Positions 1-8,076 of a stretch of DNA of 64,000 nt are shown here, one piece after another; the first letter of the stretch is position 1; every line of letters starts with the position of its first letter. This DNA is from DASWNP01 sp036399175 (lineage in GTDB: Bacteria > Acidobacteriota > Blastocatellia > Pyrinomonadales > Pyrinomonadaceae), in assembly GCA_036399175.1 (NCBI GenBank), contig DASWNP010000026.1:62001-126000 (forward strand), given 5' to 3'. The notes under the pieces were generated by a model. The model was not told the DNA's origin and made no database searches. It was given only the letters and a program-made list of their open reading frames with translations. A program made the translations under genes and the position numbers.

Positions 1-304
1 GAAATTCGACTCTCGACAAATCTGGCAGCACGAGGTTGGCCTCGCCGCCCGGCTGGTGCGAAGTGGCCTGAGCCGAAGGGCCGCGCCCTCGCGCGTCCTG
101 GGGCGTCGCCGCGTGCTGCGCGAAGGCCGCCGACGCGAGCACGGCCAAGAAAGCAAGGCTCGCCACCACTCTCAACGCGCCGCTTGATAGTCGCTTGGCC
201 GGGCGAAACAGTCTGAAAATTCCGCTTGCGCCGCGAGTGCTGAGACCGACGGCGAAGGCAGCGAGCGACAATAGACTGATGACAAAGATCAGCGTTAGTT
301 CCAC
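1..304 (-). CDS. N-terminus of probable membrane-bound (Na+/H+-translocating) pyrophosphatase, partial
   Basis: Only the first 101 codons lie in the window; the gene continues beyond base 1. The start is a GTG at 304 with AAAGGA ten bases upstream. The product has a hydrophobic N-terminal segment (about residues 4-17), a basic loop, a second hydrophobic segment (about 46-63) ending in a possible signal cleavage site AFAQ, then a low-complexity stretch and the motif GGEANLVLPDLSRVEF. That last motif resembles, from memory, the region before the first conserved helix of long bacterial ion-pumping pyrophosphatases, which hydrolyse PPi to pump Na+ or H+. No catalytic motif is visible, so the family call is tentative. 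Confidence 0.5.
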   Translation of the reverse strand, partial: MELTLIFVISLLSLAAFAVGLSTRGASGIFRLFRPAKRLSSGALRVVASLAFLAVLASAAFAQHAATPQDARGRGPSAQATSHQPGGEANLVLPDLSRVEF

Positions 305-510
305 AGTTAAAAAATTCCTTTCTGTTCTTTAGAAACTCCGGTGAGTCGAGACGCCGGCGCGAAGCGCCGCGAAAGTCTTCGGCGACGGGGCGGCGCGAGA
401 TAGACCTCCCGCGCGAGAGAAGCCCTCAAGGCACCCCTCAGCCCCCTTAATCAGTCGCACCAAAAGCGGGCATTATCTCCGAAAATCAGTCCAAAGTCCA
501 ACGGCTCTTA
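305..510. other. Intergenic region upstream of the pyrophosphatase-like gene
   Basis: This is the upstream region of the leftward gene at 1-304. It holds a GC-rich palindromic stretch around 351-372 (CGCCGGCGCGAAGCGCCGCG) that could fold in the leader RNA. I see no ORF and no convincing promoter. The heptamer hairpin begins at 511. Confidence 0.3.
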
Positions 511-635
511 AAGTCCGGAGTCTAAAGTCTGGAGTCTGGAGTCCGAAATCAGGAGTCGAAACCAGAGTAGTCCTAAAGGTTTTGACTCCAGACTTTAGAC
601 TCCGGACTTCAGACTTGAGGTTCAGACTCCAGACT
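511..635. repeat. Heptamer inverted repeat, GTCTGGA class (copy 1)
   Basis: The left arm at about 511-560 is a run of 7-bp units of the form GTCYRRA (GTCCGGA, GTCTAAA, GTCTGGA, GTCTGGA, GTCCGAA). The complementary right arm at about 579-635 contains TCCAGAC, TTTAGAC, TCCGGAC and TTCAGAC. The centre is AAACCAG...GGTTTT. The right arm overlaps the 3' end of the cstA-like gene and supplies its last codons and its TGA stop. Confidence 0.9.
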
Positions 636-2300
636 TTCGAGCGAGCGTTCGCCGCGCAGCTTGAAGAGGGCGGTTGCGGCGAGATAGAGGGCTAAGAGGA
701 CGAGCGCGCCGGAGGCGAGCCCGTTGATGAGTTCGATGTCGAAGCCTTTGGTGACGCGCAGGTTGGCGAAGGTCATTCGGGTGAGCGCCCAGAGCGTGAT
801 GACGAGCACGAAGAGCATCGGGATGAGCGTGAAGGCGATGCGCCGTCTGGCCTGATAGAGCCAGACGGTGATGGCGAGCAGAGTCAGCGCGGCGAGCAAC
901 TGGTTCGACGCGCCGAAGAGCGTCCAGAATTTCGACCATGAGTTGGGCGGCGCGAAGATGATGAAGTAGAAGGGGAGCGCCATCGTCAGGAGCGTGCCGA
1001 GGATTGCTCCGGCGCGTCCGCGCCAGCCGAAAAGCTCCTGCACGATGTAGCGACCGAGGCGGGTGCACACGTCGAGCGTGTCGAAGACGAAGGTGGAGAA
1101 GGCCATCGCGCCGAAGGTGGTAGCGAAGGCTAGGTTGTCTCTGCCGATAAAGAGCGTGAGAAAGCTGCCGATGCCGTTGCCGTAAATTGTGCCCGGCGCT
1201 GTGCCCTTCGGAATGTCGGCCTGCGCGACGATCATAATCGTCACGAGCGCAATCAAAGCGACGAACCCTTCGGCCAGCATCGCGCCGTAGCCGACCGCTC
1301 GGATGTCCGACTCGCGCGCAATCTGCTTCGAGGTCGTGCCGGAACAGACGAGGCCGTGAAAGCCGGAGCACGCGCCGCAGGCGATGGTGACGAAGAGGAA
1401 GGGAAAGAGCGTGCCCGTCATGCCGCCGATGTCGAACGCCTTGAAGGCGGGCTGTCGAATCTCGTAGCCGCCGAAGAAGACGCCGAGGATGCCGAGCGCA
1501 ATCGCCGCGTAGAGGATGAAGCCGCCCAGGTAGCCGCGCGGCTGCAACAGCGCCCATACAGGCACGAGCGACGCCACGCAGCAGTAGAGCAGAATCAGAA
1601 GTCCCCACGACTTGTGACTCATCACGAAGACGTTCGACATCAACGTCCCGACCCACGAGAGCGCAAACGCCGACGGCACGAAAATCAAAGTCACCAGCCA
1701 CAGAGGCGGGTTCAGATACTTCTGCACGAGTCCCATCACGACCGACAGCAGAAGATAAAGCACGCTCGCCGCCGCCACCGCTCCGCCCGGATTGAAAGTC
1801 ACCGTCGTCGCGCGCAGCTCTTCAGAGCCAGCGACGAACGTGCCCGCCGTGATGTCTGCGAAAGCGACTATCACATAGACGAGCGCAATCCAGATGAAAC
1901 CCATCATCGCCCGCCCGGCGCGCGCGCCCAGGTGCTCGCGCGCAATCTCTGCAATCGAAGTCGCCCCGTGCCGGACGGAAGCCGCAAGGCTCGTAAAATC
2001 GTGCACCGCTCCGATGAGCACCACTCCCAGGCCTATCCAAAGCAGGCACGGCAGCCACCCGAAAGCCTGACAAGCCAGAATCGGCCCGGCAATCGGCCCC
2101 GCCGCCGCAATCGCCGAAAAATGCTGCCCGAACAGGTAGAACGGACGCGTCGGCACGAAGTCCACCCCGTCGTTCACCTTCTGCGCCGGAGTCTCCCTCG
2201 CGTCGTCCAGCACGAATTGCCGCGCCACCCACCCGCCATACAGGTAGTAAGCCGCCACCAGCACCATCAAAAATCCCAACGCCAGAAGTGTCAGACTCAA
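609..2300 (-). CDS. cstA: CstA-family carbon starvation / peptide or pyruvate transporter
   Basis: This is a polytopic inner-membrane protein of about 563 residues. Hallmark CstA sequence is present near the N-terminus (RPFYLFGQHFSAIAAAGPI, then a GAVHDF segment), followed by many hydrophobic helices. CstA proteins import peptides or pyruvate during nutrient limitation. The length fits the shorter CstA subfamily rather than the 700-residue E. coli form. I place the start at TTG 2300 because GGAGG lies five bases upstream; the in-frame ATG at 2336 lies inside a repeat and would add the repeat-encoded residues MTIHDLRLLE. The C-terminus (ESLESEPQV) is also encoded by a repeat arm. Confidence 0.9.
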   Translation of the reverse strand: MSLTLLALGFLMVLVAAYYLYGGWVARQFVLDDARETPAQKVNDGVDFVPTRPFYLFGQHFSAIAAAGPIAGPILACQAFGWLPCLLWIGLGVVLIGAVHDFTSLAASVRHGATSIAEIAREHLGARAGRAMMGFIWIALVYVIVAFADITAGTFVAGSEELRATTVTFNPGGAVAAASVLYLLLSVVMGLVQKYLNPPLWLVTLIFVPSAFALSWVGTLMSNVFVMSHKSWGLLILLYCCVASLVPVWALLQPRGYLGGFILYAAIALGILGVFFGGYEIRQPAFKAFDIGGMTGTLFPFLFVTIACGACSGFHGLVCSGTTSKQIARESDIRAVGYGAMLAEGFVALIALVTIMIVAQADIPKGTAPGTIYGNGIGSFLTLFIGRDNLAFATTFGAMAFSTFVFDTLDVCTRLGRYIVQELFGWRGRAGAILGTLLTMALPFYFIIFAPPNSWSKFWTLFGASNQLLAALTLLAITVWLYQARRRIAFTLIPMLFVLVITLWALTRMTFANLRVTKGFDIELINGLASGALVLLALYLAATALFKLRGERSLESLESEPQV

Positions 2301-2316
2301 GCAAACCTCCAAAAGA

Positions 2317-2392
2317 CGTAAATCGTGAATCGTCAATCGTAAATAGAAGAAATCCGGTTTTACGATTTACGATTGACGATTCACGATTTACG
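2317..2392. repeat. Heptamer inverted repeat, CGTAAAT class (copy 1)
   Basis: The left arm consists of 7-bp units CGTAAAT, CGTGAAT, CGTCAAT, CGTAAAT. The right arm (about 2358-2392) is its reverse complement. The centre is AGAAGAAATCCGG. It lies between the permease gene and the cstA-like gene, both leftward, and ends 17 bases upstream of the cstA-like TTG start. Confidence 0.9.
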
Positions 2393-2400
2393 AATCTCCC

Positions 2401-2430
2401 GTCACTCGTCACTTGTCACTCGTCACTGTC
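2401..2430. repeat. Heptamer tandem tract, GTCACTC class (no second arm)
   Basis: Four 7-bp units occur in a row (GTCACTC, GTCACTT, GTCACTC, GTCACTG). No complementary arm is visible nearby, so this looks like a half-element. On the minus strand it encodes the last residues (TVTSDK) and the TGA stop of the amino-acid permease. Confidence 0.8.
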
Positions 2431-4145
2431 GTTCCCGTTCCTTTGACTGTCCCGGCGATGCCGAGGACGAGGCCGAGGGCGATGAGGAGCAGACCGAAGA
2501 GGGCGCGGTTGTGATGCTCTGCGGTGCTCGTCATGGCCTCGGCGAAAAGCTCGCTGGGGATTACGTCGTGCGGGATGGTGAAGAGTCCGACGGCGACGAG
2601 AAGGAAACCGAAGGCAGCAATTTTCAACGCGAGCGGCGTGCGCGCGGGTCGTCCCGCCTTCTGCCCGACGCTGCTGCGCGTGTAGCCGTAGGAGAGATAG
2701 ATTGAGAGGCCGAGCATCAGCCAGCCGACGAAGCGCCAGTAAGAGCCGCCCGGCAGAAAGTACATGAGAAAGACGCAGGAGAGCGCGCCGAGCAAAGGCA
2801 GCAGGTAGGGGCCGAAGGGCACGCGGAAAGGTCGCGCGCGTCCGGGGTCTTTGTGTCGCAGGATGGGGATGCCGATGCAGACGAGGACGAAGGCGAAGAG
2901 CGTCCCGATATTTGTCAGAGAGACCATCTCATCGACGTTGGCGAAGGCGGCGACGCCGCCGACGAGCAGCCCCGTGACGATGGTCGTAACGTGCGGAGTC
3001 TTGAATCTGGGATGGACGCTGGCGAAGATGGGCGGAAGCAGTCCGTCGCGCGCCATCGAAAAGAAGATGCGCGGCTGTCCGAGCTGGAAGACTAAAAGAA
3101 CCGCCGTGTGCGCGATGACCGAGCCGAGCGCGACCACCGTGTTCTGCCACTTCGCCTGCGGCGCGACCGTCTCCAGAGCCATCGTCAGAGCCTCGCCCTG
3201 CTGCGCCGGAGTCCACTGCACCAGTTGCTCGTAAGGCACAATGCCAGTGAAGACCGCCGCGACGACGACGTAGAAGACCGTGCAGATGATGAGCGAGGCG
3301 ATGATGCCGATGGGCAAATCGCGCGCGGGGTTTTTCGTCTCTTCGGCGACGGTCGAGACGGCGTCGAAGCCGATGTAGGCGAAGAAGACGACCGCCGCGC
3401 CCGTGAACGTGCCCATCCAGCCCTGCGGGCGGAAGGGCTGCCAGTTGGTCGCCATCGTGGAGGGCGAAACGTAGTAGAGCGCCACCGTCACGAAGAAGAT
3501 GAGGACGAGAATCTTGATGCCGACCATCACGGCGTTGAAGCCCGCCGACTCCCTGATGCCCCACACGAGCACGGCTGTGATGAGCGCGACGATGCCGAAG
3601 GCCAGGACGTTAAAGACAATGGGGATGCCGAAGATGTGCGGCGCGGCGGCCAACACCTCCGGCGTCGCGCCTCTGTAGTTCGTCGCCAGCCATTCGGGAA
3701 ATCCTATCCCTAAGTTTCTCAGCAGTCGATTGAAAAACTCCGCCCAACTGATGGCGACGGCGACGTTGCCGATGGCGTATTCGATAATCAAATCCCAGCC
3801 GATAATCCACGCGACCAGCTCGCCCATAGTCGCGTAAGAGTAGGTATAGGCCGAGCCCGAAATCGGCACCATCGAGGCCAGCTCCGCGTAGCAGAGCGCC
3901 GTAAATCCGCAGACGATGGCCGTGATGACGAAGGAGAGCATGAGCGAAGGCCCGGCTCCGGCGCGCCCGTCGGCTCCGGCCGCCGCCGTGCCGACCGTTG
4001 CGAAAATCCCCGCGCCGATAATCGCGCCGATGCCGATGAGCGTCACGTTGAACGCGCCGAGCGTGCGGCGCAGAGAGAACTGCGGCCCTCCGGCCACCTC
4101 CAGAATGTCGTCCAGACTCTTGGTGCGAAAGATGCCTCGAAGCAA
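2409..4145 (-). CDS. APC-superfamily amino-acid permease (cationic amino acid transporter type)
   Basis: This is a polytopic membrane protein of about 578 residues with 12-14 predicted helices. The first helix carries the APC signature (GIGAIIGAGIFATVG), preceded by the typical RTKSLDDIL entry, and helix 3 carries the ISGSAYTYSYATMGE motif. The family exchanges or imports amino acids across the inner membrane; the substrate cannot be read from sequence. I chose TTG 4145 because GGAGG is six bases upstream. An upstream in-frame GTG at 4247 would add 34 residues without a ribosome-binding site. The 3' end lies in a GTCACTC heptamer tract. Confidence 0.88.
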   Translation of the reverse strand: MLRGIFRTKSLDDILEVAGGPQFSLRRTLGAFNVTLIGIGAIIGAGIFATVGTAAAGADGRAGAGPSLMLSFVITAIVCGFTALCYAELASMVPISGSAYTYSYATMGELVAWIIGWDLIIEYAIGNVAVAISWAEFFNRLLRNLGIGFPEWLATNYRGATPEVLAAAPHIFGIPIVFNVLAFGIVALITAVLVWGIRESAGFNAVMVGIKILVLIFFVTVALYYVSPSTMATNWQPFRPQGWMGTFTGAAVVFFAYIGFDAVSTVAEETKNPARDLPIGIIASLIICTVFYVVVAAVFTGIVPYEQLVQWTPAQQGEALTMALETVAPQAKWQNTVVALGSVIAHTAVLLVFQLGQPRIFFSMARDGLLPPIFASVHPRFKTPHVTTIVTGLLVGGVAAFANVDEMVSLTNIGTLFAFVLVCIGIPILRHKDPGRARPFRVPFGPYLLPLLGALSCVFLMYFLPGGSYWRFVGWLMLGLSIYLSYGYTRSSVGQKAGRPARTPLALKIAAFGFLLVAVGLFTIPHDVIPSELFAEAMTSTAEHHNRALFGLLLIALGLVLGIAGTVKGTGTTVTSDK

Positions 4146-4298
4146 AGCTTTGCCTCCGTCGATTTCAGGGATTGGGATTTCGCGTCGAAACGAGACGAGC
4201 GCCGCCCCTCGGGACGCTCTTCGGTTTGGTGGCGCGGAGTTTGGCACAGCACCGCGCGCCGACGCAACAGGGAAATTCCGCCGCCTCCGAAATTAAAC

Positions 4299-4327
4299 TT
4301 GAAAACCGCGCCCCGCTCGCTTAACAA
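4299..4327 (+). promoter_or_regulatory. Candidate sigma-70 promoter for the porin gene
   Basis: TTGAAA (4299-4304) is followed after 17 bases by TAACAA (4322-4327), about 70 bases upstream of the porin start. The spacing is ideal and the -10 box imperfect. Confidence 0.4.
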
Positions 4328-4395
4328 TATCCGCCGCACGCTCCAATCCGTCGCCGACGTTAGCCGTCAGCCTTCCGTCCTAAAGGAGAAAGAAT

Positions 4396-6102
4396 ATGAG
4401 GCCATTCGCGTCGCTCCTGCTCGTCGCCCTCTTCTTCTGTCTTTCGTCGCCCTGTGCCCGGGCGCAGAGGACAACTCTGGAGACTGAGAACGCCGAGCTT
4501 CGCCGCCGAGTCGCCGCGCTCGAAGAGCGTCTGGAAAAACTCGAAGCCAAAGAGCGAGACAAGCAGAGCGAGAAGAAATCGACCGGGGCGGCGAGCGCCG
4601 GAGCGCCGGGTTCTCCGTCAAACGAGGATGCTTCTTCGCAGAAAGCTCCGCAGGTCGGCGAGAAGCCCGCCGCTCATCCTCCCGCCGCCGAAGAGCAGAA
4701 GAAGTCGGACGCGGGCGGGCTCTACAGTTTCCTGAAGACGACCGACGTGAGCGGCTTCATAGACACTTACTACAGCTTCAACTTCAACCGCCCCTCGGCG
4801 CGCGAGTCTGCGGCGCGTAGCTTCGACCAGCGTCACAACCAGTTTGCCTTGAGCGTCGCCGAAATATCTTTCGAGCGCGAGCCGCGCGAGGATTCGCGTT
4901 TCGGCTTTCGCCTCGACCTCAACTTCGGCCCCGCCGCAGACATCCTCAGCGAAGCCGAGCCCGGCGACATCGAAGTCTACAAGCACATGCAGGAGGCATA
5001 TGGCAGCTACCTCGCGCCGGTCGGACGGGGCTTGAGGCTCGATGTCGGCAAGTTCGGCTCGTGGGCGGGCGCGGAAGAGGACGAGGCCAAAGACAACTGG
5101 AACTATTCGCGCAGCCTGCTCTACACCTTCGCGCAGCCCGCCTATCACATGGGACTTCGGGCAACTTACAAATTCAACAAACAGTTCAGCCTGACGGGCG
5201 CGCTCGTCAACGGCTGGAACAACGTCGAAGAGAACAACGACGGCAAGACCTTCGGCCTGCTCGTCTCGCTGACTCCAGGCGAAAAACTCTCCGTCGAGCA
5301 GACCTACATCTTCGGCCCCGAGCAGCCCGACGACACGCGTCACAAGCGACACTTCTTCGACACGAGCATCTTCTACGACCTCGACCCGCGCCTCTCCTTC
5401 ATGGGCAACTACGATTACGGCTTCGACACGCTCGCCGACGGCTCACGGGTGCGCTGGCAGGGCGTCGCCGCCGGGCTGCGCTACGTCCCTTCAAAGCGCC
5501 TCGCCTTCAGCCCGCGACTTGAGTGGTACAGAGACTATGACGGCTTCACGACGGGGACGGCGCAGCGCCTGCGCGAGTTCACCTTCACGGGCGAATACAA
5601 GCTCGCCGAAAATCTCATCACCCGCCTCGAATACAGGCGCGACTCGTCCGACCAATTCTTCTTTCAAAAATCCGACCCCAACCTCTTCGCTCGCACGCAG
5701 ACCACTCTGACGGGCGGCCTCATCTGGTCGTTCACCACCAAAGAGCAAAAATCGGACGATGACGACGACTCGAAGCCTTCCTCCGCCGCGCAGCCAGCCT
5801 CCGCGAAAACGTCTTCGAGCCTTCCCAACTCAAGCCCCGCAGCCTCCGAGACCAATCGCCCGCGACGCATGAAACCGACCGCACACGCCGAAGAGCACGC
5901 GCAGCTTTCGAGAGAGACGACGGACGCCGTTTCAGCATCCTCTTCAACATCTCAAACCGCTTCGGCTTCGACGCGAAAAGCTCCGACGGCGACCGCCTTC
6001 AAGATAACCGACCGTCTGCCCGCGCCCGTCGCAAAGGGCGTTCAAACGACGAAGACGACCGAAGCGGCCTCAAACGCCGACCTTAACAAACGTCGGCCTT
6101 AA
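4396..6102 (+). CDS. Outer-membrane beta-barrel porin (OmpL/bbp2-like) with long C-terminal tail
   Basis: The product is 568 residues, with AAGGAG upstream of the ATG. It has a signal peptide (residues 1-23, ARA|Q), a heptad coiled coil (about 25-60) as in porins that reach the peptidoglycan, a Pro/Ala linker, and a beta-rich domain (about 115-446) with alternating aromatic residues and Gly-Asp turns. The start of the barrel (SGFIDTYYSFNFNRP) and the end GGLIWSF match the putative beta-barrel porin-2 family. These proteins form outer-membrane pores for small solutes. Unusually, about 122 low-complexity residues rich in Ser, Thr, Ala and Lys follow the barrel's terminal Phe, where the protein would normally end. 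Confidence 0.8.
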   Translation: MRPFASLLLVALFFCLSSPCARAQRTTLETENAELRRRVAALEERLEKLEAKERDKQSEKKSTGAASAGAPGSPSNEDASSQKAPQVGEKPAAHPPAAEEQKKSDAGGLYSFLKTTDVSGFIDTYYSFNFNRPSARESAARSFDQRHNQFALSVAEISFEREPREDSRFGFRLDLNFGPAADILSEAEPGDIEVYKHMQEAYGSYLAPVGRGLRLDVGKFGSWAGAEEDEAKDNWNYSRSLLYTFAQPAYHMGLRATYKFNKQFSLTGALVNGWNNVEENNDGKTFGLLVSLTPGEKLSVEQTYIFGPEQPDDTRHKRHFFDTSIFYDLDPRLSFMGNYDYGFDTLADGSRVRWQGVAAGLRYVPSKRLAFSPRLEWYRDYDGFTTGTAQRLREFTFTGEYKLAENLITRLEYRRDSSDQFFFQKSDPNLFARTQTTLTGGLIWSFTTKEQKSDDDDDSKPSSAAQPASAKTSSSLPNSSPAASETNRPRRMKPTAHAEEHAQLSRETTDAVSASSSTSQTASASTRKAPTATAFKITDRLPAPVAKGVQTTKTTEAASNADLNKRRP

Positions 6103-6192
6103 CGCGTGCGCGAGTCGAAAACGCGGGCGCATCCGTAGTTCTTTCCGTTCGTCGATAGAATTTCGCTCGAACCGTTTTCTCTCTGAACAGCT

Positions 6193-6981
6193 ATGTCAGG
6201 CGAGCCGAAGAAATCGCATCCCGTTCACGAAGACATGGACACGGCCTACGTCAACCTCGGCGCGCTGCTGCGCTACCTGCGCCAGCGCGACTTTACGGGG
6301 CGCGTCCACGTCGAGCTTGACGAATACGAGGCCGACATCCACCTGCACGCTAAGGACGAGCCGCGTGTGCGCGAGCTGAACCACGCGACGGGGCAGACGG
6401 ACGAAAGCCTCGCCGCGCTTCATCGTCTGCTGGTGCGAGCGCAGGAGCCGGGCGGGCTGGTGAGCGTCTACGAGGGCGAGGCGGAAGAGGGCAGGCCAGA
6501 GTCGAGGCAGAGCGCGATTGCCGCCGAGACGGAGCGTCTGGCCGTCGAGCAGCGAGCATTGGTGCGCACGTCGGAGGATGAGGCCGAGCGGCTTGAGCTT
6601 TTGCAGTTGAGCGGCGAGCTTATCGCGGCAATCGAGCGGGCGGCGACGATAGCGGGCGGCGATTTCGCCTCGGCCTTTCATCACGCGCGCATCCAGCTTG
6701 CCGACGATTACCCTTTTCTCGACCCCGCCCAGCGTCGCTTTGAATACGCGGGCGGCAACGTGCGTCTGCAAGGCAAGGCGAGCACGGGGCTCTACGTTTC
6801 GGGCATCGGCGAGGCTCTGCGCCGCGTCGTCGAGCGCATCGCCACCGAAGGCGAAAGAATCGGCGTCCGCCGCGACGTGGCGCGCGAGCTATCCACCCTC
6901 AAGCGCCGTCGCCAAACCGCCCTCGCCCATTTCAAACTAGCCCCCCACCTCGAACGCATCGCCGGCATGCGTCTGCTATAA
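6193..6981 (+). CDS. Conserved hypothetical protein, possible DUF4388-like N-terminus
   Basis: This is a soluble protein of 262 residues with no signal peptide or membrane segment. The N-terminal 60 residues (VNLGALLRYLRQRDFTGRVHV, then DEYEADIHLH) resemble the start of PatA/DUF4388 domains of bacterial signalling proteins, but the match is from memory. The rest is helical and charged, with a basic C-terminal tail. It stands alone between the porin and a repeat. Function unknown. Confidence 0.7.
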   Translation: MSGEPKKSHPVHEDMDTAYVNLGALLRYLRQRDFTGRVHVELDEYEADIHLHAKDEPRVRELNHATGQTDESLAALHRLLVRAQEPGGLVSVYEGEAEEGRPESRQSAIAAETERLAVEQRALVRTSEDEAERLELLQLSGELIAAIERAATIAGGDFASAFHHARIQLADDYPFLDPAQRRFEYAGGNVRLQGKASTGLYVSGIGEALRRVVERIATEGERIGVRRDVARELSTLKRRRQTALAHFKLAPHLERIAGMRLL

Positions 6982-6985
6982 AAAC

Positions 6986-7067
6986 CGTAAATCGTGAATC
7001 GTCAATCGTAAATAGTGAAAACCAGTTCTTCACTATTCACGATTGACGATTCACGATTTACGATTTA
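6986..7067. repeat. Heptamer inverted repeat, CGTAAAT class (copy 2)
   Basis: The left arm units are CGTAAAT, CGTGAAT, CGTCAAT, CGTAAAT, AGTGAAA. The right arm 7030-7067 is the reverse complement. The centre is AAAACCAGTTCTT. It lies between two convergent genes, five bases after the stop at 6981. Confidence 0.95.
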
Positions 7068-7077
7068 TGGCTTTGTC

Positions 7078-7584
7078 TTACTGCGCTGTATCTGTCGGGA
7101 GATTCTGTTTCGTCCATTCGTTCCAGCCGCCGAGGAGGGCGGCTGCGTTGTAGCCTTTGGCTGCGAGTTCCTGCGCCGCACGGGCGCTGGTATTCTCGGC
7201 GGGTCAAGCGCAGTAGGTGACAATCATCTTATCGCGCGGAAGCTCGCCTGCGCGCGAGTTGATGTCGCTCTCAAACATCCAGCGTGAGCCCTTGATGTGC
7301 CCCGCTTTGTAAGACTGCTCGCTGCGCACATCGACCACGACGGCTTCGCCCTTCTCCAAAGCCTTTTGCAGCTCGGCAATCGTGATGCGCCGCGCCGTAT
7401 CGACGGGCGGCGTCGCCGTCGTGCTCGCGGGCTTCGCCGCCGAATTAGGCTGCGCGCTCGACGTGGAGGCCGCCGCGTCGGCTGTGCGCGACCTCGTGTC
7501 CGCTCCGTCGTTGGCCTTGCAGGCCGCCAGAGCGATGATGGCAGCGCACATCGAGACCGCCGCCAGTGAACCTAACCTACGCAT
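7078..7584 (-). CDS. Rhodanese-like lipoprotein with in-frame TGA (candidate selenocysteine)
   Basis: A strong ribosome-binding site (AAGGAGG) precedes ATG 7584. The product begins with a lipoprotein signal (lipobox ALAAC, Cys at about residue 22), then an Ala/Thr/Ser linker, then a single rhodanese domain (about 66-160). The active-site loop reads IVTYCA-TGA-PAE, where the TGA at 7204-7206 is codon 127. The frame stays open for 41 more codons with a perfect rhodanese C-terminus (SARAAQELAAKGYN, LLGGWNEW) to TAA at 7078. As I recall the family, homologues have CACP here, so the TGA replaces a Cys codon. A hairpin suited to a bacterial SECIS follows. Alternatives are a nonsense mutation or a sequencing error, giving a 126-residue truncated product. 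It probably acts in periplasmic sulfur transfer or redox. Confidence 0.75.
7170..7190 (-). promoter_or_regulatory. Candidate bacterial SECIS hairpin
   Basis: On the minus strand, starting 13 nt after the in-frame TGA, CCA-GCGCC-CGTGC-GGCGC-AGG folds into a seven-pair stem with one A-A mismatch and a 5-nt loop. The loop begins 21 nt after the TGA and has G at its second position. This matches what I know of bacterial SECIS elements (loop about 16-37 nt downstream, G within the first two loop bases). GC-rich DNA makes such hairpins common, so it is only supportive. Confidence 0.45.
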
Positions 7585-7743
7585 TATTCACCCTCCTTAA
7601 AATCTTCGTTCCAACCGTTTTTGAGCCGGAGCTTTGACGCTCCTGTCCGGGGCGTTAGCATCGCACAGAAAGAGCGCCGAAGTGAAGCGAGGGCGCGAAA
7701 ATATCGCTGATTTATAAGGACAAAACCCGAGTTGCAAAATTCC

Positions 7744-7771
7744 TTGCAAGCTCTTTAAAAAGTGGTATAGT
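7744..7771 (+). promoter_or_regulatory. Candidate sigma-70 promoter for the subtilisin gene
   Basis: TTGCAA (7744-7749) is followed after 16 bases by TATAGT (7766-7771), which is preceded by TGG, giving an extended -10. Transcription would start near 7778, leaving a leader of about 300 bases before the protease ATG. Confidence 0.6.
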
Positions 7772-7863
7772 GCCTTCCACTCACGAGTAGCGATGCTTTC
7801 AAAACACACGCGTTTCTACTCTCTTTTTCTTCTTGTCCCACATTTGCTCGAAACCTTAATCAA

Positions 7864-7943
7864 GCGCCGGACGGCACGGCTGAGGGGAAAGCTCTCCGCT
7901 CGTTCGGCGCAGGCGGAACCTCGCAACCCGAGGCTGGCTCCGC
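7864..7943 (+). promoter_or_regulatory. Structured 5' leader of the protease mRNA
   Basis: Two hairpins lie in tandem. GCGCCG (7864-7869) pairs with CGGCGC (7905-7910) and encloses GGGGA/TCTCC. Then GCGGA (7913-7917) pairs with TCCGC (7939-7943) around CCTCG/CGAGG. I do not recognise a known riboswitch or leader class. An RNA thermometer, an unknown ligand sensor or an mRNA stabiliser are all possible. Confidence 0.35.
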
Positions 7944-8076
7944 GTGTCTCAAAAATTGAAACGCATCGTCAACATCGACGAATCCCTCGCAAGCGAGCGT
8001 GCGCTCCCCCTTCAAGGTAGAACGCGCGTCTGTCTGCTTGCTTCCCACCTCAAACCTCAACACTTAGGGAGGAGAC

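Larger units (their letters stand above)
7585..8076. other. Intergenic region with promoter and long structured leader
   Basis: The stretch between the divergent rhodanese and protease genes holds the rhodanese ribosome-binding site (7594-7602), a good rightward promoter (7744-7771) and about 300 bases of untranslated leader with two GC-rich hairpins. No credible ORF was seen. Confidence 0.6.

Noticed and set aside
2301..2336. N-terminal MTIHDLRLLE on the CstA protein (and the same peptide near 45392)
   Set aside because: It is encoded by the CGTAAAT-class repeat arm. Better starts with ribosome-binding sites lie downstream, so this is an annotation trap.
7864..7943. Known riboswitch (TPP, c-di-GMP, SAM) in the protease leader
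   Set aside because: The stems lack the conserved bases of these classes. Only generic strong hairpins are seen, so the leader is listed as unclassified.
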